64,000 nucleotides of DNA, from contig DIYF01000017.1 in the NCBI GenBank assembly GCA_002427745.1, positions 1 to 64,000 of the forward strand. The letters run 5' to 3'. Shown here piece after piece: positions 1-8,772 of this stretch. The DNA is from Roseivirga sp. UBA6061. Its GTDB lineage: Bacteria; Bacteroidota; Bacteroidia; Cytophagales; Cyclobacteriaceae. The position numbers were made by a program, and so were the translations under genes. A model generated the notes under the pieces. It was not told the DNA's origin and made no database searches. It saw only the letters and a program-made list of their open reading frames with translations. Each line of letters opens with the position of its first letter. Position 1 is the stretch's first letter.

Positions 1-100
1 ATAAAAGTTTACTCAGAAGGGCTGAAAAAGTAGATTATTTCCCTCATTCGGCATATACCACGGATGAACCGTAGAATATTTGGGATGAAATTTCAGCAAC

Positions 101-126
101 AAAAAACCCCGACTGGGTCGGGGTTT
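101..126 (-). terminator. Rho-independent terminator, minus strand
   Basis: A 7-bp perfect stem CCCCGAC (107-113) / GTCGGGG (117-123) with a 3-nt loop is preceded on the plus strand by a run of A, which gives a U tract on the minus-strand transcript. It lies just beyond the 3' end of the decayed gene at 148-455 and probably served it; it may now end the mscS transcript. Confidence 0.8.
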
Positions 127-147
127 AAAATCAAATGAAAATTTTGT

Positions 148-455
148 TCAGCCAATGGGCCGCTCCGGACCGGTCAACAAATTGTCTACATCTTTGGTAC
201 CCGCACTCAGACGAATGAGAGAACGGGCAGCCCATCCCGCTCTTTTTCTTTCTTCAAAATGCCGGCATGTGTCATAGAAGCAGGGTGATTTGACTATGAT
301 TCTACACCAGCAAATGCCCCGGCCAAAACGAAGAGTTTGCCCCCCCTATATAAATAGGTAGAAGTGTGGTAAACCGGCATCATAACAGCTCTGGTAGATT
401 GATGAGGCTCTACTCCGGTATCTACGGCTCTCGTTCCAACTTTAGTTGATTCTGT
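148..455 (-). pseudogene. Remnant of a cystathionine gamma-lyase/synthase-type PLP enzyme
   Basis: Reading the minus strand from 455 gives ESTKVGTRAVDTGVEP, then MMPVYHTSTY, the N-terminus of the Cys/Met-metabolism PLP family (compare GTKAIHAGVEP, MTPIYQTSTY). The same frame then jumps to KLFVLAGAFAGVES, a stop, and SNHPASMTHAGI, which is the C-terminal region of these enzymes (RLFVLAESLGGVESL..HPASMTHA). After a frameshift comes LIRLSAGTKDVDNLL, the last conserved block. The central part, including the PLP-lysine domain and roughly 280 residues in a normal enzyme, is missing. There is no start codon: the frame runs straight back into the TAA of the upstream gene. The matches are to family consensus from memory; the deletion, the in-frame stop and the frameshift are visible directly. 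It cannot make an active enzyme. Confidence 0.85.
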
Positions 456-458
456 CCT

Positions 459-2075
459 TTACCTGCCTCCTTTGGCTCCTCCATCAAAGTAATCATCTAA
501 AAGCTTAGACATTTCATCTGATGAATCTGTGTAGTCAGGAGTAAGACTTTGCTGCCCCGGTAGTTGCTCAATCATCAAAGTCTGAGTCGGGAAGGCAAAG
601 CGTACGCCCAGATGTTCGGCCAGTTTGTTTACTTCCAGCATGATTTCCTGGCGGCAGCGAAGCTCATCTGTCCAGGTAGGCACGGCAAAGAAAATATAGA
701 GCATGATATCCAGTGAACTGGCTGCATAATCATTGAGAAAAATATTGTAGTAATCCTTGCGCGTCTCGGGATGTGCCAGCACTATTCTTTCCACCCCCTT
801 TACAAAAACTTCTATCAGCCTTGAGGGCGTATCATAGGTAACCGAAAGCTTGGTATAAAACCTGCGGTAGTTGCGCTTACCATGATTGTCTACATTGCTG
901 TTAGAGATAATGCTATTGGGCACATACATTACGGAATCGCGAAAAGTGCGAACCCTGGTAGAGCGGAAGCCCACCTCTTCTACAGTACCATCTATATCTC
1001 CTGAAGTAATCCAGTCACCTATCTGGAAAGGTCTGTCCACAAAAATCATCAGCGAACCAAACAGGTTTTTCAGAGTATCCTGAGCCGCCAGGGCAAAGGC
1101 AAGACCGCCAATTGAGAGTCCTGTTAATAAGGGCCATATATCGAAACGGAATCCTTTTAGAATGGCAATGATCCCTACAACAATCACAAAGGTTTTCAGA
1201 ATCTTCCTGACCAGGGGTACCAGCTGGTCATCAAGTGTATTTTCAGACTGCCTGGCCAGTTTTTCCATATAGGCACTGAGCACATCTACCAGCTTGTAGA
1301 AGAAGATAGTGGCAAAAAGCGGCAGGGCGGCATCTACTGCCTTGATAAGATAGCTCGTAACCCAGGCCGGCAGCTGCAAAACAGGTACCAGTAGTCTTAC
1401 AAACAGAAATACCACAAACAAACTCAGAGGCTTGGCTACCGGCAGGATATAGTTCTTTGCGATATCGACCTTACCGTACTTCTGCAGCAGCCTGACCAGC
1501 AGGTTTCTTGAGAAGAAAGTAAGCACCTTATGAAAGGTAAAGCTCAGAATAACCAGGGCCAGAATTCCCAGGAGCTGCCACATATGCAGCCCGAAGTATT
1601 TTTTAGAGCCCAGCTTGGGCAGCAGATTCAGTAGTTTGTCAGTACCAAAAGGATATACTTCTTTATGGATTCGGTCTATTTCACGTACCGTCTTGTTGGA
1701 GTAATACCAGTGCTCTCCGTATTTCTGTACATAGATATCCGGGTAATCATCAAAGAGCACATAGCGGTGCTTATTAAAAAGGCTGTCGTAATAATTACCG
1801 GCCTTAGGCACATCATCAAGTGCCACATAGCTACCGGTTCCATCCAGAATCTGCTTAAGCTCTATGGCCAGGCCCTCCAGCTGCTTTGGACTCAAATCAC
1901 TATGATACAGCGATTTTGCCGCCTGTGAAGGAATATACTCTTCCTCTTGCAGATACTTCAGGTGATTGTAAATAACCTCATAGGGGCTTGAGAACTTTTC
2001 CGGAAGTGTGTTTTGTGCTTTCAGCCAGGCAGGAAGCAACAAGACTGCCAGCACAAGGAATAAAACTCTCTTCAT
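459..2075 (-). CDS. MscS-family mechanosensitive ion channel
   Basis: 538 residues. Residues 1-21 look like a signal peptide ending AQ, followed by a soluble, probably periplasmic segment to about 160. Hydrophobic spans follow near 165-185, 214-235, 245-262, 292-306 and 312-332. The last is the pore-lining helix with the MscS pattern of spaced Gly and Ala (TGLSIGGLAFALAAQDTLKN, 318-337), leading into GSLMIFVDRPFQIGDWI and the beta domain with VPNSIISNSNVDN. MscS channels open under membrane tension during osmotic downshock. The N-terminal extension makes it longer than E. coli MscS, like the larger Bacteroidota homologues. It starts 5 bp after the stop of the upstream membrane protein, so the two are likely co-transcribed. 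Ion selectivity is not predictable. Confidence 0.9.
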   Translation of the reverse strand: MKRVLFLVLAVLLLPAWLKAQNTLPEKFSSPYEVIYNHLKYLQEEEYIPSQAAKSLYHSDLSPKQLEGLAIELKQILDGTGSYVALDDVPKAGNYYDSLFNKHRYVLFDDYPDIYVQKYGEHWYYSNKTVREIDRIHKEVYPFGTDKLLNLLPKLGSKKYFGLHMWQLLGILALVILSFTFHKVLTFFSRNLLVRLLQKYGKVDIAKNYILPVAKPLSLFVVFLFVRLLVPVLQLPAWVTSYLIKAVDAALPLFATIFFYKLVDVLSAYMEKLARQSENTLDDQLVPLVRKILKTFVIVVGIIAILKGFRFDIWPLLTGLSIGGLAFALAAQDTLKNLFGSLMIFVDRPFQIGDWITSGDIDGTVEEVGFRSTRVRTFRDSVMYVPNSIISNSNVDNHGKRNYRRFYTKLSVTYDTPSRLIEVFVKGVERIVLAHPETRKDYYNIFLNDYAASSLDIMLYIFFAVPTWTDELRCRQEIMLEVNKLAEHLGVRFAFPTQTLMIEQLPGQQSLTPDYTDSSDEMSKLLDDYFDGGAKGGR

Positions 2076-2080
2076 AGCTG

Positions 2081-4717
2081 TTATTTTCTGACCGTATAAA
2101 CGGTCATTTGATTTGCGAAATTAACAAACAACTCATATTCCCCTCTACTCTGATGATAGATAATTCCCACCGCTGCACTGGTGGGTAATGGAGCCGGAGT
2201 CATAAGTTCACCTTCCTTATTATATATGGACACCTCGCCTCTGGTAACATTTCTCAGCACAAACACCTCACTATCGTTTCTGAAGTTATAGAAGGCAGTA
2301 TCCAACTCATCATTGGAATTCATCAGTACACCAAAAAGCTCTTTCCCGCTTTCATCTATCAATATAGCCCTGCCTACATCTCTCCTCAGCACAGCATAGC
2401 CCGTATTCAGTTTATCCCTCAAAAGCTCAAAACGGCTTCTGACATCAGGGCGTAGCAACTGACTGCGACTTCGTACGGCACCTTCAAAACTAACCTGTAC
2501 CACCTCTCCATTATCGCTGGTAACTAGGATACCACTGCGGCTGAAGTCAGGACCTTTAACAATCCTTACATCTCCGGCCAGACGTTTGCCGACATTGTAA
2601 GGAAAACCGGGGTAGGACTCCCCTCTCCTGTTGGTCAGATGAATCTTACCGGTAGCCTCAACCATAACGAAGCAATCCCTGCCCCTGATTCTGACATGCT
2701 CGGGTACATCCAGCAACAAAGAGCCCATCGCCTTAGGATTCCAGCCTTCCAACTGCTTCCCTTCTTTGTTGTACAGGTAAACATTTCCTCTGCGATCTGC
2801 CCCGGCATAGCGGTACCTCCTGGTATTATCGTAGTCTATCACCCGGTGATTCCCCAGGGGCAGCTCTGTATCCAGGGCTTTAGGAAAGCCCTCTACATCT
2901 TCACCGTTGCGATCTACCAGATGCATAGCACTATCTGTAAAAAAGAAGTATTGCAGCTTTCTGTTATTGTAATAGTCTATTTGGCTAACGCGACCGTTGA
3001 TGGATTGATTAATGTCTTTCTTCCACTGTACCACTCCCTGGTCGTCTGTCAGATATAGCTGATGATCTACATCCTGAAAGACCACTTCACGCGCTCCGTT
3101 GTTGTGGTTTGTTACAACAAAAGGCGAACCGGCCAGGGTCGTATCGGCAAAGGCATTCAATCGGGTCTCCGGCTGACCAACAGCCATGACTGTTCCTGCA
3201 TCAGCTGTAACGGCCTGAAAAGCAGCAGATTCGTTAAAGTCAAGTGAGGCATTGACAAGTACAGTTGCCCCCGTTTCGCTCAACTGAAAGCTGAACACAT
3301 CGAGCGAGGAGGTCAGACGGCTTTTTGTATCGAAGAATTCCTGCCAGCTATCCTTCATTTTGTCTCCCAGTCCGTCCAGCAGGTATTCAAAATTGTAAAC
3401 AGAAGTGAGGTTGGTTTCCTGAACCAGGTTATCCATATACCTTCTTCTTTCGATGGAGCGTCCCCAGGTGTTTTCCGCATCATATTCTGATAGTACTGCC
3501 TTGAGCACCTCTACACTGTTGCCAAACATCAGCACATTATTGAAGAAGGTATAATACACCTGATCAAAACCGGAGAGCCTGTCTCCGTATAGCTGTTGCG
3601 GCAGTTCAGATTCATTTACAAATATGATATCCGTCTCCATAAAGGACTCCCGAAACAGGGTATCGTTCCGGCTCATTCGCTGCTCAGCATATTCGTTCAG
3701 CATCGCTTCAGCCTCATCCGGGCTCTGCAGAGATACCAGCACGGCCAGATCTTCCTCCTGGTTATTCAGGTCCATTTTCAAGCGACAGAGTTCTCCGTCA
3801 TGAAGCCCCAGGAACCTTTCCAGGTCAAAGCCTTCCGTTTCATCTTCCTTCTCCTTATTCAATCCAAACCAATGCATAGATGAAGCCGAAGTCGGCACGA
3901 AGTTCTTGAGATTCAGCCCCGACTCCTGAGTCAGCTGGTCTCCTGCCCCTATCACGGACCTTCCATTGAAGATGATGCCCTCATCAGAGGGTTCAATATC
4001 CAATCGCAGGTAAAGCCCGTCTATGGAGCTTACCGCGGCCTGTGTTGAAAACACCTGGGCCAGATCTTCGATTTTACCACAGTCGATGAGTAAGGAGGCA
4101 TTAGCGCGGGTGTCATCCAGTTGATAGACCTCTCCCGCCAGCAGCCTTACCCCCTGCCCTGCAGCCCTGATAACATCTTCTACAAGCAGGGCCGTGGGTG
4201 AAATTGCCAGATATGCACCTTTTATAAAGAAGGTGAAACCACCATCGGGCAGATCTACCTCCCGTATGGTCTCGTCTTGGTAGACTCTTTCTGTGATCGT
4301 GACATTCTCATCTCCATAGGCTCTTTCCAGAATGGCCTGAAGAGATGCTGCACTCCAGTCAAAACCTTTGCTTTCAATAAAATAAAGTGGATCTATCTGA
4401 TTATTGGCCGTAATATGAAAACTGACAAAGACGGGCAGGCTTGCCAGGTCTGACTGAATCGATAAAGTATCCAGTCTGTCGAGTAAAGAATTACCAAAAG
4501 AGAGCAATGGAATTTGACTCAGTTCATCAGACCAATCGTAATCTTCGAGATCATTGTAAAGATCACGGGCATTTTTGATGGAAAGTACCCCAATACTGGT
4601 GGAGGGAATCAGTTCTTCTATTTGACCTTCACTAATTGGTTTTCGGAATAAAAAGTACCAGCCACCTGCTGCCACCAGCAAGAGCAGTACAAGGATAAGA
4701 AGTATTCTGTTTTTCAA
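2081..4717 (-). CDS. DUF3352-like membrane-anchored protein with propeller-like C-terminus
   Basis: 878 residues. One N-terminal membrane span (about 4-25) is followed by a long exported domain that resembles DUF3352 proteins. From about residue 530 there are repeated blocks such as VVQWKKDINQSINGRV, HLVDRNGEDVEGFP and YLYNKEGKQLEGW, suggesting a PQQ/WD-like beta-propeller. The start is a TTG at 4717, which directly follows an in-frame TAA, and no ATG lies upstream of the membrane span, so TTG initiation appears to be required. No enzyme motif is visible. Its tight spacing to the MscS gene suggests an envelope role. The family call is tentative. Confidence 0.7.
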   Translation of the reverse strand: MKNRILLILVLLLLVAAGGWYFLFRKPISEGQIEELIPSTSIGVLSIKNARDLYNDLEDYDWSDELSQIPLLSFGNSLLDRLDTLSIQSDLASLPVFVSFHITANNQIDPLYFIESKGFDWSAASLQAILERAYGDENVTITERVYQDETIREVDLPDGGFTFFIKGAYLAISPTALLVEDVIRAAGQGVRLLAGEVYQLDDTRANASLLIDCGKIEDLAQVFSTQAAVSSIDGLYLRLDIEPSDEGIIFNGRSVIGAGDQLTQESGLNLKNFVPTSASSMHWFGLNKEKEDETEGFDLERFLGLHDGELCRLKMDLNNQEEDLAVLVSLQSPDEAEAMLNEYAEQRMSRNDTLFRESFMETDIIFVNESELPQQLYGDRLSGFDQVYYTFFNNVLMFGNSVEVLKAVLSEYDAENTWGRSIERRRYMDNLVQETNLTSVYNFEYLLDGLGDKMKDSWQEFFDTKSRLTSSLDVFSFQLSETGATVLVNASLDFNESAAFQAVTADAGTVMAVGQPETRLNAFADTTLAGSPFVVTNHNNGAREVVFQDVDHQLYLTDDQGVVQWKKDINQSINGRVSQIDYYNNRKLQYFFFTDSAMHLVDRNGEDVEGFPKALDTELPLGNHRVIDYDNTRRYRYAGADRRGNVYLYNKEGKQLEGWNPKAMGSLLLDVPEHVRIRGRDCFVMVEATGKIHLTNRRGESYPGFPYNVGKRLAGDVRIVKGPDFSRSGILVTSDNGEVVQVSFEGAVRSRSQLLRPDVRSRFELLRDKLNTGYAVLRRDVGRAILIDESGKELFGVLMNSNDELDTAFYNFRNDSEVFVLRNVTRGEVSIYNKEGELMTPAPLPTSAAVGIIYHQSRGEYELFVNFANQMTVYTVRK

Positions 4718-5223
4718 ATCTTAAATCTATCTGGAGGTTACAGAGGTCGAAATTAAACAATTCCCGTTGCGATGAAACTACAGAAGGCGGCTCTATTCTT
4801 CATCACCCTGGTCCTGCCCTTAAAACTTATGTGTTTTCACCTGCCTTTCTCCTACCTAACGGTAGTCTTCTGAATCTCATATTCAATGAATAAGCTTTAT
4901 TCGTGTGAAAAATATGTCATATCTCTTACAGGTTCAGGAAAGGTTTGTTTGACATCATGTAGACAAAAAGTAACTTATTTATAATTTCTCTTCACCCTGA
5001 TAACAACATTAAAACTAGTTTAATAAACAAAAACACTCCCTTCCCTTTATTCAAGCGTACTTGACTTTCTGATCACCACATTATGAATCAAAAAAGGCCT
5101 TTTTCACAGGGGGAAGGGTGAAACAGGTATTAAGCGTATATATTCCTGAGTCGATTGGTAGTTTACATTACCTGTCTCATATTTGTAAAGCCTTAAGGCA
5201 TCTATTCACCAAAAGAATACTGA
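4718..5223. other. Divergent intergenic region without a gene
   Basis: About 500 bp between divergent genes, AT-rich. It contains a perfect 14-bp palindrome AAAAAGGCCTTTTT (5091-5104) and GCCTTAAGGC (5190-5199), the latter 25 bp before the next gene. No convincing ORF, RNA gene or TAnnTTTG promoter element was recognised. Confidence 0.5.
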
Positions 5224-5787
5224 ATGAATACGCTGACAACCATCCTGACAGTGTTTCTGTGCAATCTTTTTATGTCCCATCCACAAAAAGATATTGAAAC
5301 TACTGTTCTCATGAGTGAAGTTTCCTATAAAGAGGGCATATACTATTTTAAAAACAGAGTCTTTACCGGTAGCATAATCGATTATTACGAAGGCGAAAAG
5401 TTAAAATTCCGTTACGGTGTTTTGGAAGGTCGTCTTCATGGAGAAGCGTTTCAATACTTCTCCAACGGCAGGGTTAAAAGCAAAAGACACTATGTCTCTA
5501 ATAAGCTTTTCGGAGCTTTTGAGGAGCACTACGAGTCGGGCGAACTCCGGGCTTCTTTTACTGTAAAACTCAATGCCTATAATTCAGGGGAACAGATTGA
5601 AGACATAACCGTAGGCACTTTTAAAAAGGGTAGATACAAAAAGCGAAAGTATGAAAATGGCATACTCTACTTTATGAATCAGAAAGGTGAGACTTTCGAA
5701 TCATCGGAGCTCATTTCTATCCTGAATCAAACGAAATATAAAATCACTGACAGTGAAGGAAAAAAGGTATTACTCCCGGCAGATTAA
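5224..5787 (+). CDS. MORN/YwqK-like repeat protein
   Basis: 187 residues with a possible short signal peptide (MNTLTTILTVFLCNLFMSHPQ). Residues about 30-100 contain repeated Y-x-x-G-x-L-x-G style blocks: YYEGEKLKFRYGVLEGRLHG, FQYFSNGRVKSKRHYVSNKL and EEHYESGELRASFTV. This is the MORN-variant repeat seen in YwqK-type proteins. Function is unknown; such repeats form an open beta-sheet. It stands alone between a divergent upstream gene and convergent mdh, with a shared terminator downstream. Confidence 0.7.
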   Translation: MNTLTTILTVFLCNLFMSHPQKDIETTVLMSEVSYKEGIYYFKNRVFTGSIIDYYEGEKLKFRYGVLEGRLHGEAFQYFSNGRVKSKRHYVSNKLFGAFEEHYESGELRASFTVKLNAYNSGEQIEDITVGTFKKGRYKKRKYENGILYFMNQKGETFESSELISILNQTKYKITDSEGKKVLLPAD

Positions 5788-5807
5788 TCACTGACTCTCT
5801 AAAACTC

Positions 5808-5842
5808 AAAAAAGCCAGACCTTCAGGGTAGTCTGGCTTTTT
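5808..5842. terminator. Bidirectional terminator between convergent genes
   Basis: A 12-bp inverted repeat AAAAAGCCAGAC / GTCTGGCTTTTT with a short loop lies between the stops of the MORN-like gene and mdh. The A tract on the left and T tract on the right let it work on both strands. Confidence 0.9.
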
Positions 5843-5868
5843 CTATGGTTTTATAACGAACTTTTCGA

Positions 5869-6789
5869 TCAGAGAAGTCCGTTTGTTTTTCTTACAGCCG
5901 CAGCACTGGTGCTCAATGCTTCTTTTTCAGCATCATCCAGATCAATTTCTACGATCTTCTCTACTCCGTTAGCTCCAATCAGGGCAGGCACACCAATACA
6001 AATATCATCCAGACCATACTCTCCTGCCAGCAGACAAGAGCATGGGAACATTTTATGAGAATCCTGCGCAATGGCCTGTACCATGGCAGAAACTGCTGCA
6101 CCAGGAGCATACCAGGCAGAAGTACCGAGCAGCTTGGTAAGGGTAGCACCACCTACCTTAGTAGCTTCTTTTACCTCAGCCAGTCTGTCAGCATCAATGA
6201 ATTCAGAAACAGGAACGCTGTTACGCGTAGCCAGACGTGTTAATGGAATCATACCCGTATCACTGTGTCCACCGATTACCATACCATCAATGTCAGAGAT
6301 AGGCGCTTCGGTTGCCTCAGCCAGTCTGTACTTGAAACGTGCAGAATCCAGTGCACCACCCATACCGATAATTCTGTTCTTAGGCAGCCCGGTTGCTTTA
6401 TGCGTGAGGTAAGTCATGGTATCCATTGGGTTAGACACCACAATAATGATCACATTGGGAGATTCTTTGATCAACTGCTCGGCAACGCTTTTTACAATTC
6501 CGGCATTCGTGCTGATCAGCTCTTCCCTGGTCATTCCCGGTTTACGTGGAATACCTGAGGTGATAACGGCTACATCACTCCCTGCTGTTTTACTGTAGTC
6601 ATTGGTAGCTCCGACAATTTTGGTATCAAAACTATTCAGAGAAGCGGTCTGCATTAAGTCCATGGCTTTACCCTCGGCAAATCCTTCCTTAATATCAACC
6701 AATACGACTTCAGCTGCGAAATCTTTGATGGCAATATATTCTGCGCAACTGGCGCCTACTGCTCCGGCACCGACTACTGTAACTTTCAT
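5869..6789 (-). CDS. mdh: Malate dehydrogenase
   Basis: 306 residues, full length for the LDH-like malate dehydrogenase branch. The NAD-binding motif GAGAVGASCA is at 7-16 with the discriminating acidic residue D32 at the end of beta-2. The mobile loop IPRKPGMTR carries R82 and R88, D148 lies in GGALDSAR, and the catalytic histidine is H175 in GGHSDTG. It oxidises malate to oxaloacetate with NAD in the citric acid cycle, in the cytoplasm. It is monocistronic, with a TAACTTTG promoter element upstream and a terminator downstream. Confidence 0.97.
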   Translation of the reverse strand: MKVTVVGAGAVGASCAEYIAIKDFAAEVVLVDIKEGFAEGKAMDLMQTASLNSFDTKIVGATNDYSKTAGSDVAVITSGIPRKPGMTREELISTNAGIVKSVAEQLIKESPNVIIIVVSNPMDTMTYLTHKATGLPKNRIIGMGGALDSARFKYRLAEATEAPISDIDGMVIGGHSDTGMIPLTRLATRNSVPVSEFIDADRLAEVKEATKVGGATLTKLLGTSAWYAPGAAVSAMVQAIAQDSHKMFPCSCLLAGEYGLDDICIGVPALIGANGVEKIVEIDLDDAEKEALSTSAAAVRKTNGLL

Positions 6790-6828
6790 AGGTTTTTTAT
6801 CTGATTTTGAAATTCAATTTTGAGGTCG

Positions 6829-6836
6829 CAAAGTTA
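6829..6836 (-). promoter_or_regulatory. Putative -7 element for mdh
   Basis: TAACTTTG on the minus strand, followed by C, matches the Bacteroidota TAnnTTTG element. It implies a leader of roughly 35 nt before the mdh ATG. No convincing -33 TTTG at the usual spacing was found. Confidence 0.5.
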
Positions 6837-6874
6837 AGAATCAGAAGCGCCAAATAAAACTGATTACCAAAGGA

Positions 6875-7411
6875 TTATAGAGACTGTTCTGAATTGACCG
6901 AATAGGCCTGTTTGAGCTCAAAAAAGCCGAATGAAGCCTTGTAGGCTGAGAATATCTTAGAGGTATAATCATTGTACCGTGTCAGCAGGCTTTCCAAAAC
7001 CAGTGCTTTCACTTTGGGCTTGGAATCAAACACTTCCATTATGTTTCCCTGAGGCAGTACAAAGAGCTGCGCATCCTCACTGGTGACAATGGCATTATAG
7101 ATGCGATGGCTGTCGCGAACGAAGCAGTTATCACCGAAAGCTTCTGAAACACCCACATTCATCAGAGGTTCCATTTCACCATCTCTGTCCAGATTGAGAG
7201 AGACACTTCCCTCCTGAACAATATACAAAGCCTGACTGGGGTCTTTTCTGAAGAAAACCGCTTCGTTTTTCTTGTAAACCCTCGGATACAGATAAGGCAG
7301 GAAGATAAAAAGCTGATCATCAGACAGCAGATCAAAGGGTTGCACTCCTTTTAAGAAGTTGATTCTCTCCTTTTCCTCTTTGCTGTATGTCTTTTTGAAT
7401 GGATTAAACAT
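6875..7411 (-). CDS. Cyclic nucleotide-binding domain protein
   Basis: 178 residues. The central part (about 25-130) follows the Crp-type cNMP-binding fold: FDLLSDDQLFIFLPYLYPRVY, YIVQEGSVSLNL and GVSEAFGDNCFV. No C-terminal helix-turn-helix is present; the tail is helical, so it is not a normal Crp/Fnr transcription factor. The phosphate-binding cassette with its usual Arg is not obvious, so ligand binding is doubtful. The start overlaps the end of tilS by 8 bp, indicating translational coupling. Confidence 0.75.
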   Translation of the reverse strand: MFNPFKKTYSKEEKERINFLKGVQPFDLLSDDQLFIFLPYLYPRVYKKNEAVFFRKDPSQALYIVQEGSVSLNLDRDGEMEPLMNVGVSEAFGDNCFVRDSHRIYNAIVTSEDAQLFVLPQGNIMEVFDSKPKVKALVLESLLTRYNDYTSKIFSAYKASFGFFELKQAYSVNSEQSL

Positions 7412-8729
7412 CTGCTTCTTTCTGAATCAGGCTAAAAATAGTTTTCGTTTCCGGGGTCACTTTAAATCGATCATCTATACGCAGGCCTACCACCCACACA
7501 ATATCACCCGCTGATTCCAATACCCTGATATGTCGTTTTAAGTTTACCGGAATTTTACGGTCAATCATAAAATCGCTCAGCTTTTTTTTACCCTTCATCC
7601 CCAGCGGCTGAAACTGGTCTCCCTCCTGCCAGGCTCTCACTTTCAAAGGAAAATGAAGCTTGTCGCAATCAAGCAGTGCATTCCTCTCATTCATCTGATG
7701 TCTTTCCGGTGGCAGGGATGAACGCTGCACCTGATAGCTTACATTTCCAATCTCAATCTCCCCTTCTTTGTCACCTTCAATAATGACCTCCTCAAACTCA
7801 GTCAATGTCCTCAGGTCTATCACCAGATCATCCCTATCGACCGTCAGTCTGTGTGTATTAGACAAAAACTGTCTGCCGGAGTGCTCATTAAAGGCAGCCA
7901 TCATTTCCCGGCACTGGCTATAATTAAAGCCGAAGGGCTTCAGCAAGTGCTCCAACACATAGGGTCCGCTTACCTTAGACTTCGCCAGATAGGTAATGGT
8001 TTCAGTTGTCCTCAAAGCTTCTCTTCTCAGCCTTTCCATTTCAACAAGAAAAAAAGCTTCCACCTCGGCATTGCGACTGATTGTGCCCTTGAAAGTATTG
8101 AGCAGGTCGGGATTTAACTCCTTTAGCTGAGGTATTACCTTTTGCCTGATAAAATTGCGCTTGTAATAGGTTTCGACATTGGAAGCATCCTCCCGCCAAT
8201 CCAGGTCGTGTCGTTCTGCCCATGCTATGATTTCCTCTTTGGTAAAATCCAACATGGGGCGGATGATCATTTGATTTTTGGGCTTAATACCGCGCAGTCC
8301 TGAAACAGAGGTTCCCCTGGTGAGATTATGAATTACCGTCTCAAAAGAGTCGTCTAAATGATGCGCTGTAGCGATAAGGGAGAAGCCCTCATTGGCTGCC
8401 AGTTCATAAAACCATTGATAGCGTAAATCGCGAGCTGCCATTTGAATAGAAACTCCATGCTCATCGGCATAGCCCTGTGTATCAAAGGATTTTGTAAAAG
8501 CTGAAATACCAAGGGATTCGGCCGTACTCTTCACCAGGGTTTCATCGGCATCTGAGGCAGCTCCCCGCAGGCAAAAATTGCAGTGTGCCACAGCGCAGGG
8601 TATTTTGGCCTGATGAAACAGCTGTAGCAGCATCATGGAGTCTACACCACCACTCACTGCCAACAAAACCCTGTCTTCTGGTGAAATAAGGGCATGTTTT
8701 TTGATAAATCCCAAAAAGCGGTCGCGCAT
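7404..8729 (-). CDS. tilS: tRNA(Ile)-lysidine synthetase
   Basis: 441 residues from the ATG at 8729. The open frame extends upstream to 8915, but the extra 62 codons overlap the divergent gene and lack homology, and a TATTTTTG promoter element lies 4 nt before 8729. The N-terminal PP-loop ATP-pyrophosphatase motif is SGGVDSMML (25-33 region), followed by HHLDDSFETVIHNLTRGT, and the C-terminal TilS domain follows (QPLGMKGKKKLSDFMIDRK). TilS attaches lysine to C34 of the CAU-anticodon tRNA-Ile, changing its codon from AUG to AUA. It is an essential function and acts in the cytoplasm. Confidence 0.95.
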   Translation of the reverse strand: MRDRFLGFIKKHALISPEDRVLLAVSGGVDSMMLLQLFHQAKIPCAVAHCNFCLRGAASDADETLVKSTAESLGISAFTKSFDTQGYADEHGVSIQMAARDLRYQWFYELAANEGFSLIATAHHLDDSFETVIHNLTRGTSVSGLRGIKPKNQMIIRPMLDFTKEEIIAWAERHDLDWREDASNVETYYKRNFIRQKVIPQLKELNPDLLNTFKGTISRNAEVEAFFLVEMERLRREALRTTETITYLAKSKVSGPYVLEHLLKPFGFNYSQCREMMAAFNEHSGRQFLSNTHRLTVDRDDLVIDLRTLTEFEEVIIEGDKEGEIEIGNVSYQVQRSSLPPERHQMNERNALLDCDKLHFPLKVRAWQEGDQFQPLGMKGKKKLSDFMIDRKIPVNLKRHIRVLESAGDIVWVVGLRIDDRFKVTPETKTIFSLIQKEADV

Positions 8730-8733
8730 GGCC

Positions 8734-8741
8734 CAAAAATA
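8734..8741 (-). promoter_or_regulatory. Putative -7 element immediately before tilS
   Basis: TATTTTTG on the minus strand is separated from the tilS ATG by only 4 nt, predicting a leaderless or near-leaderless transcript. It supports the internal ATG at 8729. No clear -33 element. Confidence 0.45.
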
Positions 8742-8772
8742 CGACAAATCGCTAATTTTGCGCATTCTGAAA

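Noticed and set aside
5091..5104. AAAAAGGCCTTTTT as a terminator
   Set aside because: A perfect palindrome without loop, far from either gene end in a divergent region.
4717..5223. Riboswitch or small RNA in the divergent region
   Set aside because: No known riboswitch core or convincing structured element was recognised.
8635..8772. N-terminal extension of the OstA-like protein
   Set aside because: It overlaps the tilS coding region and lacks a signal peptide; the ATG at 8773 gives a clean one.
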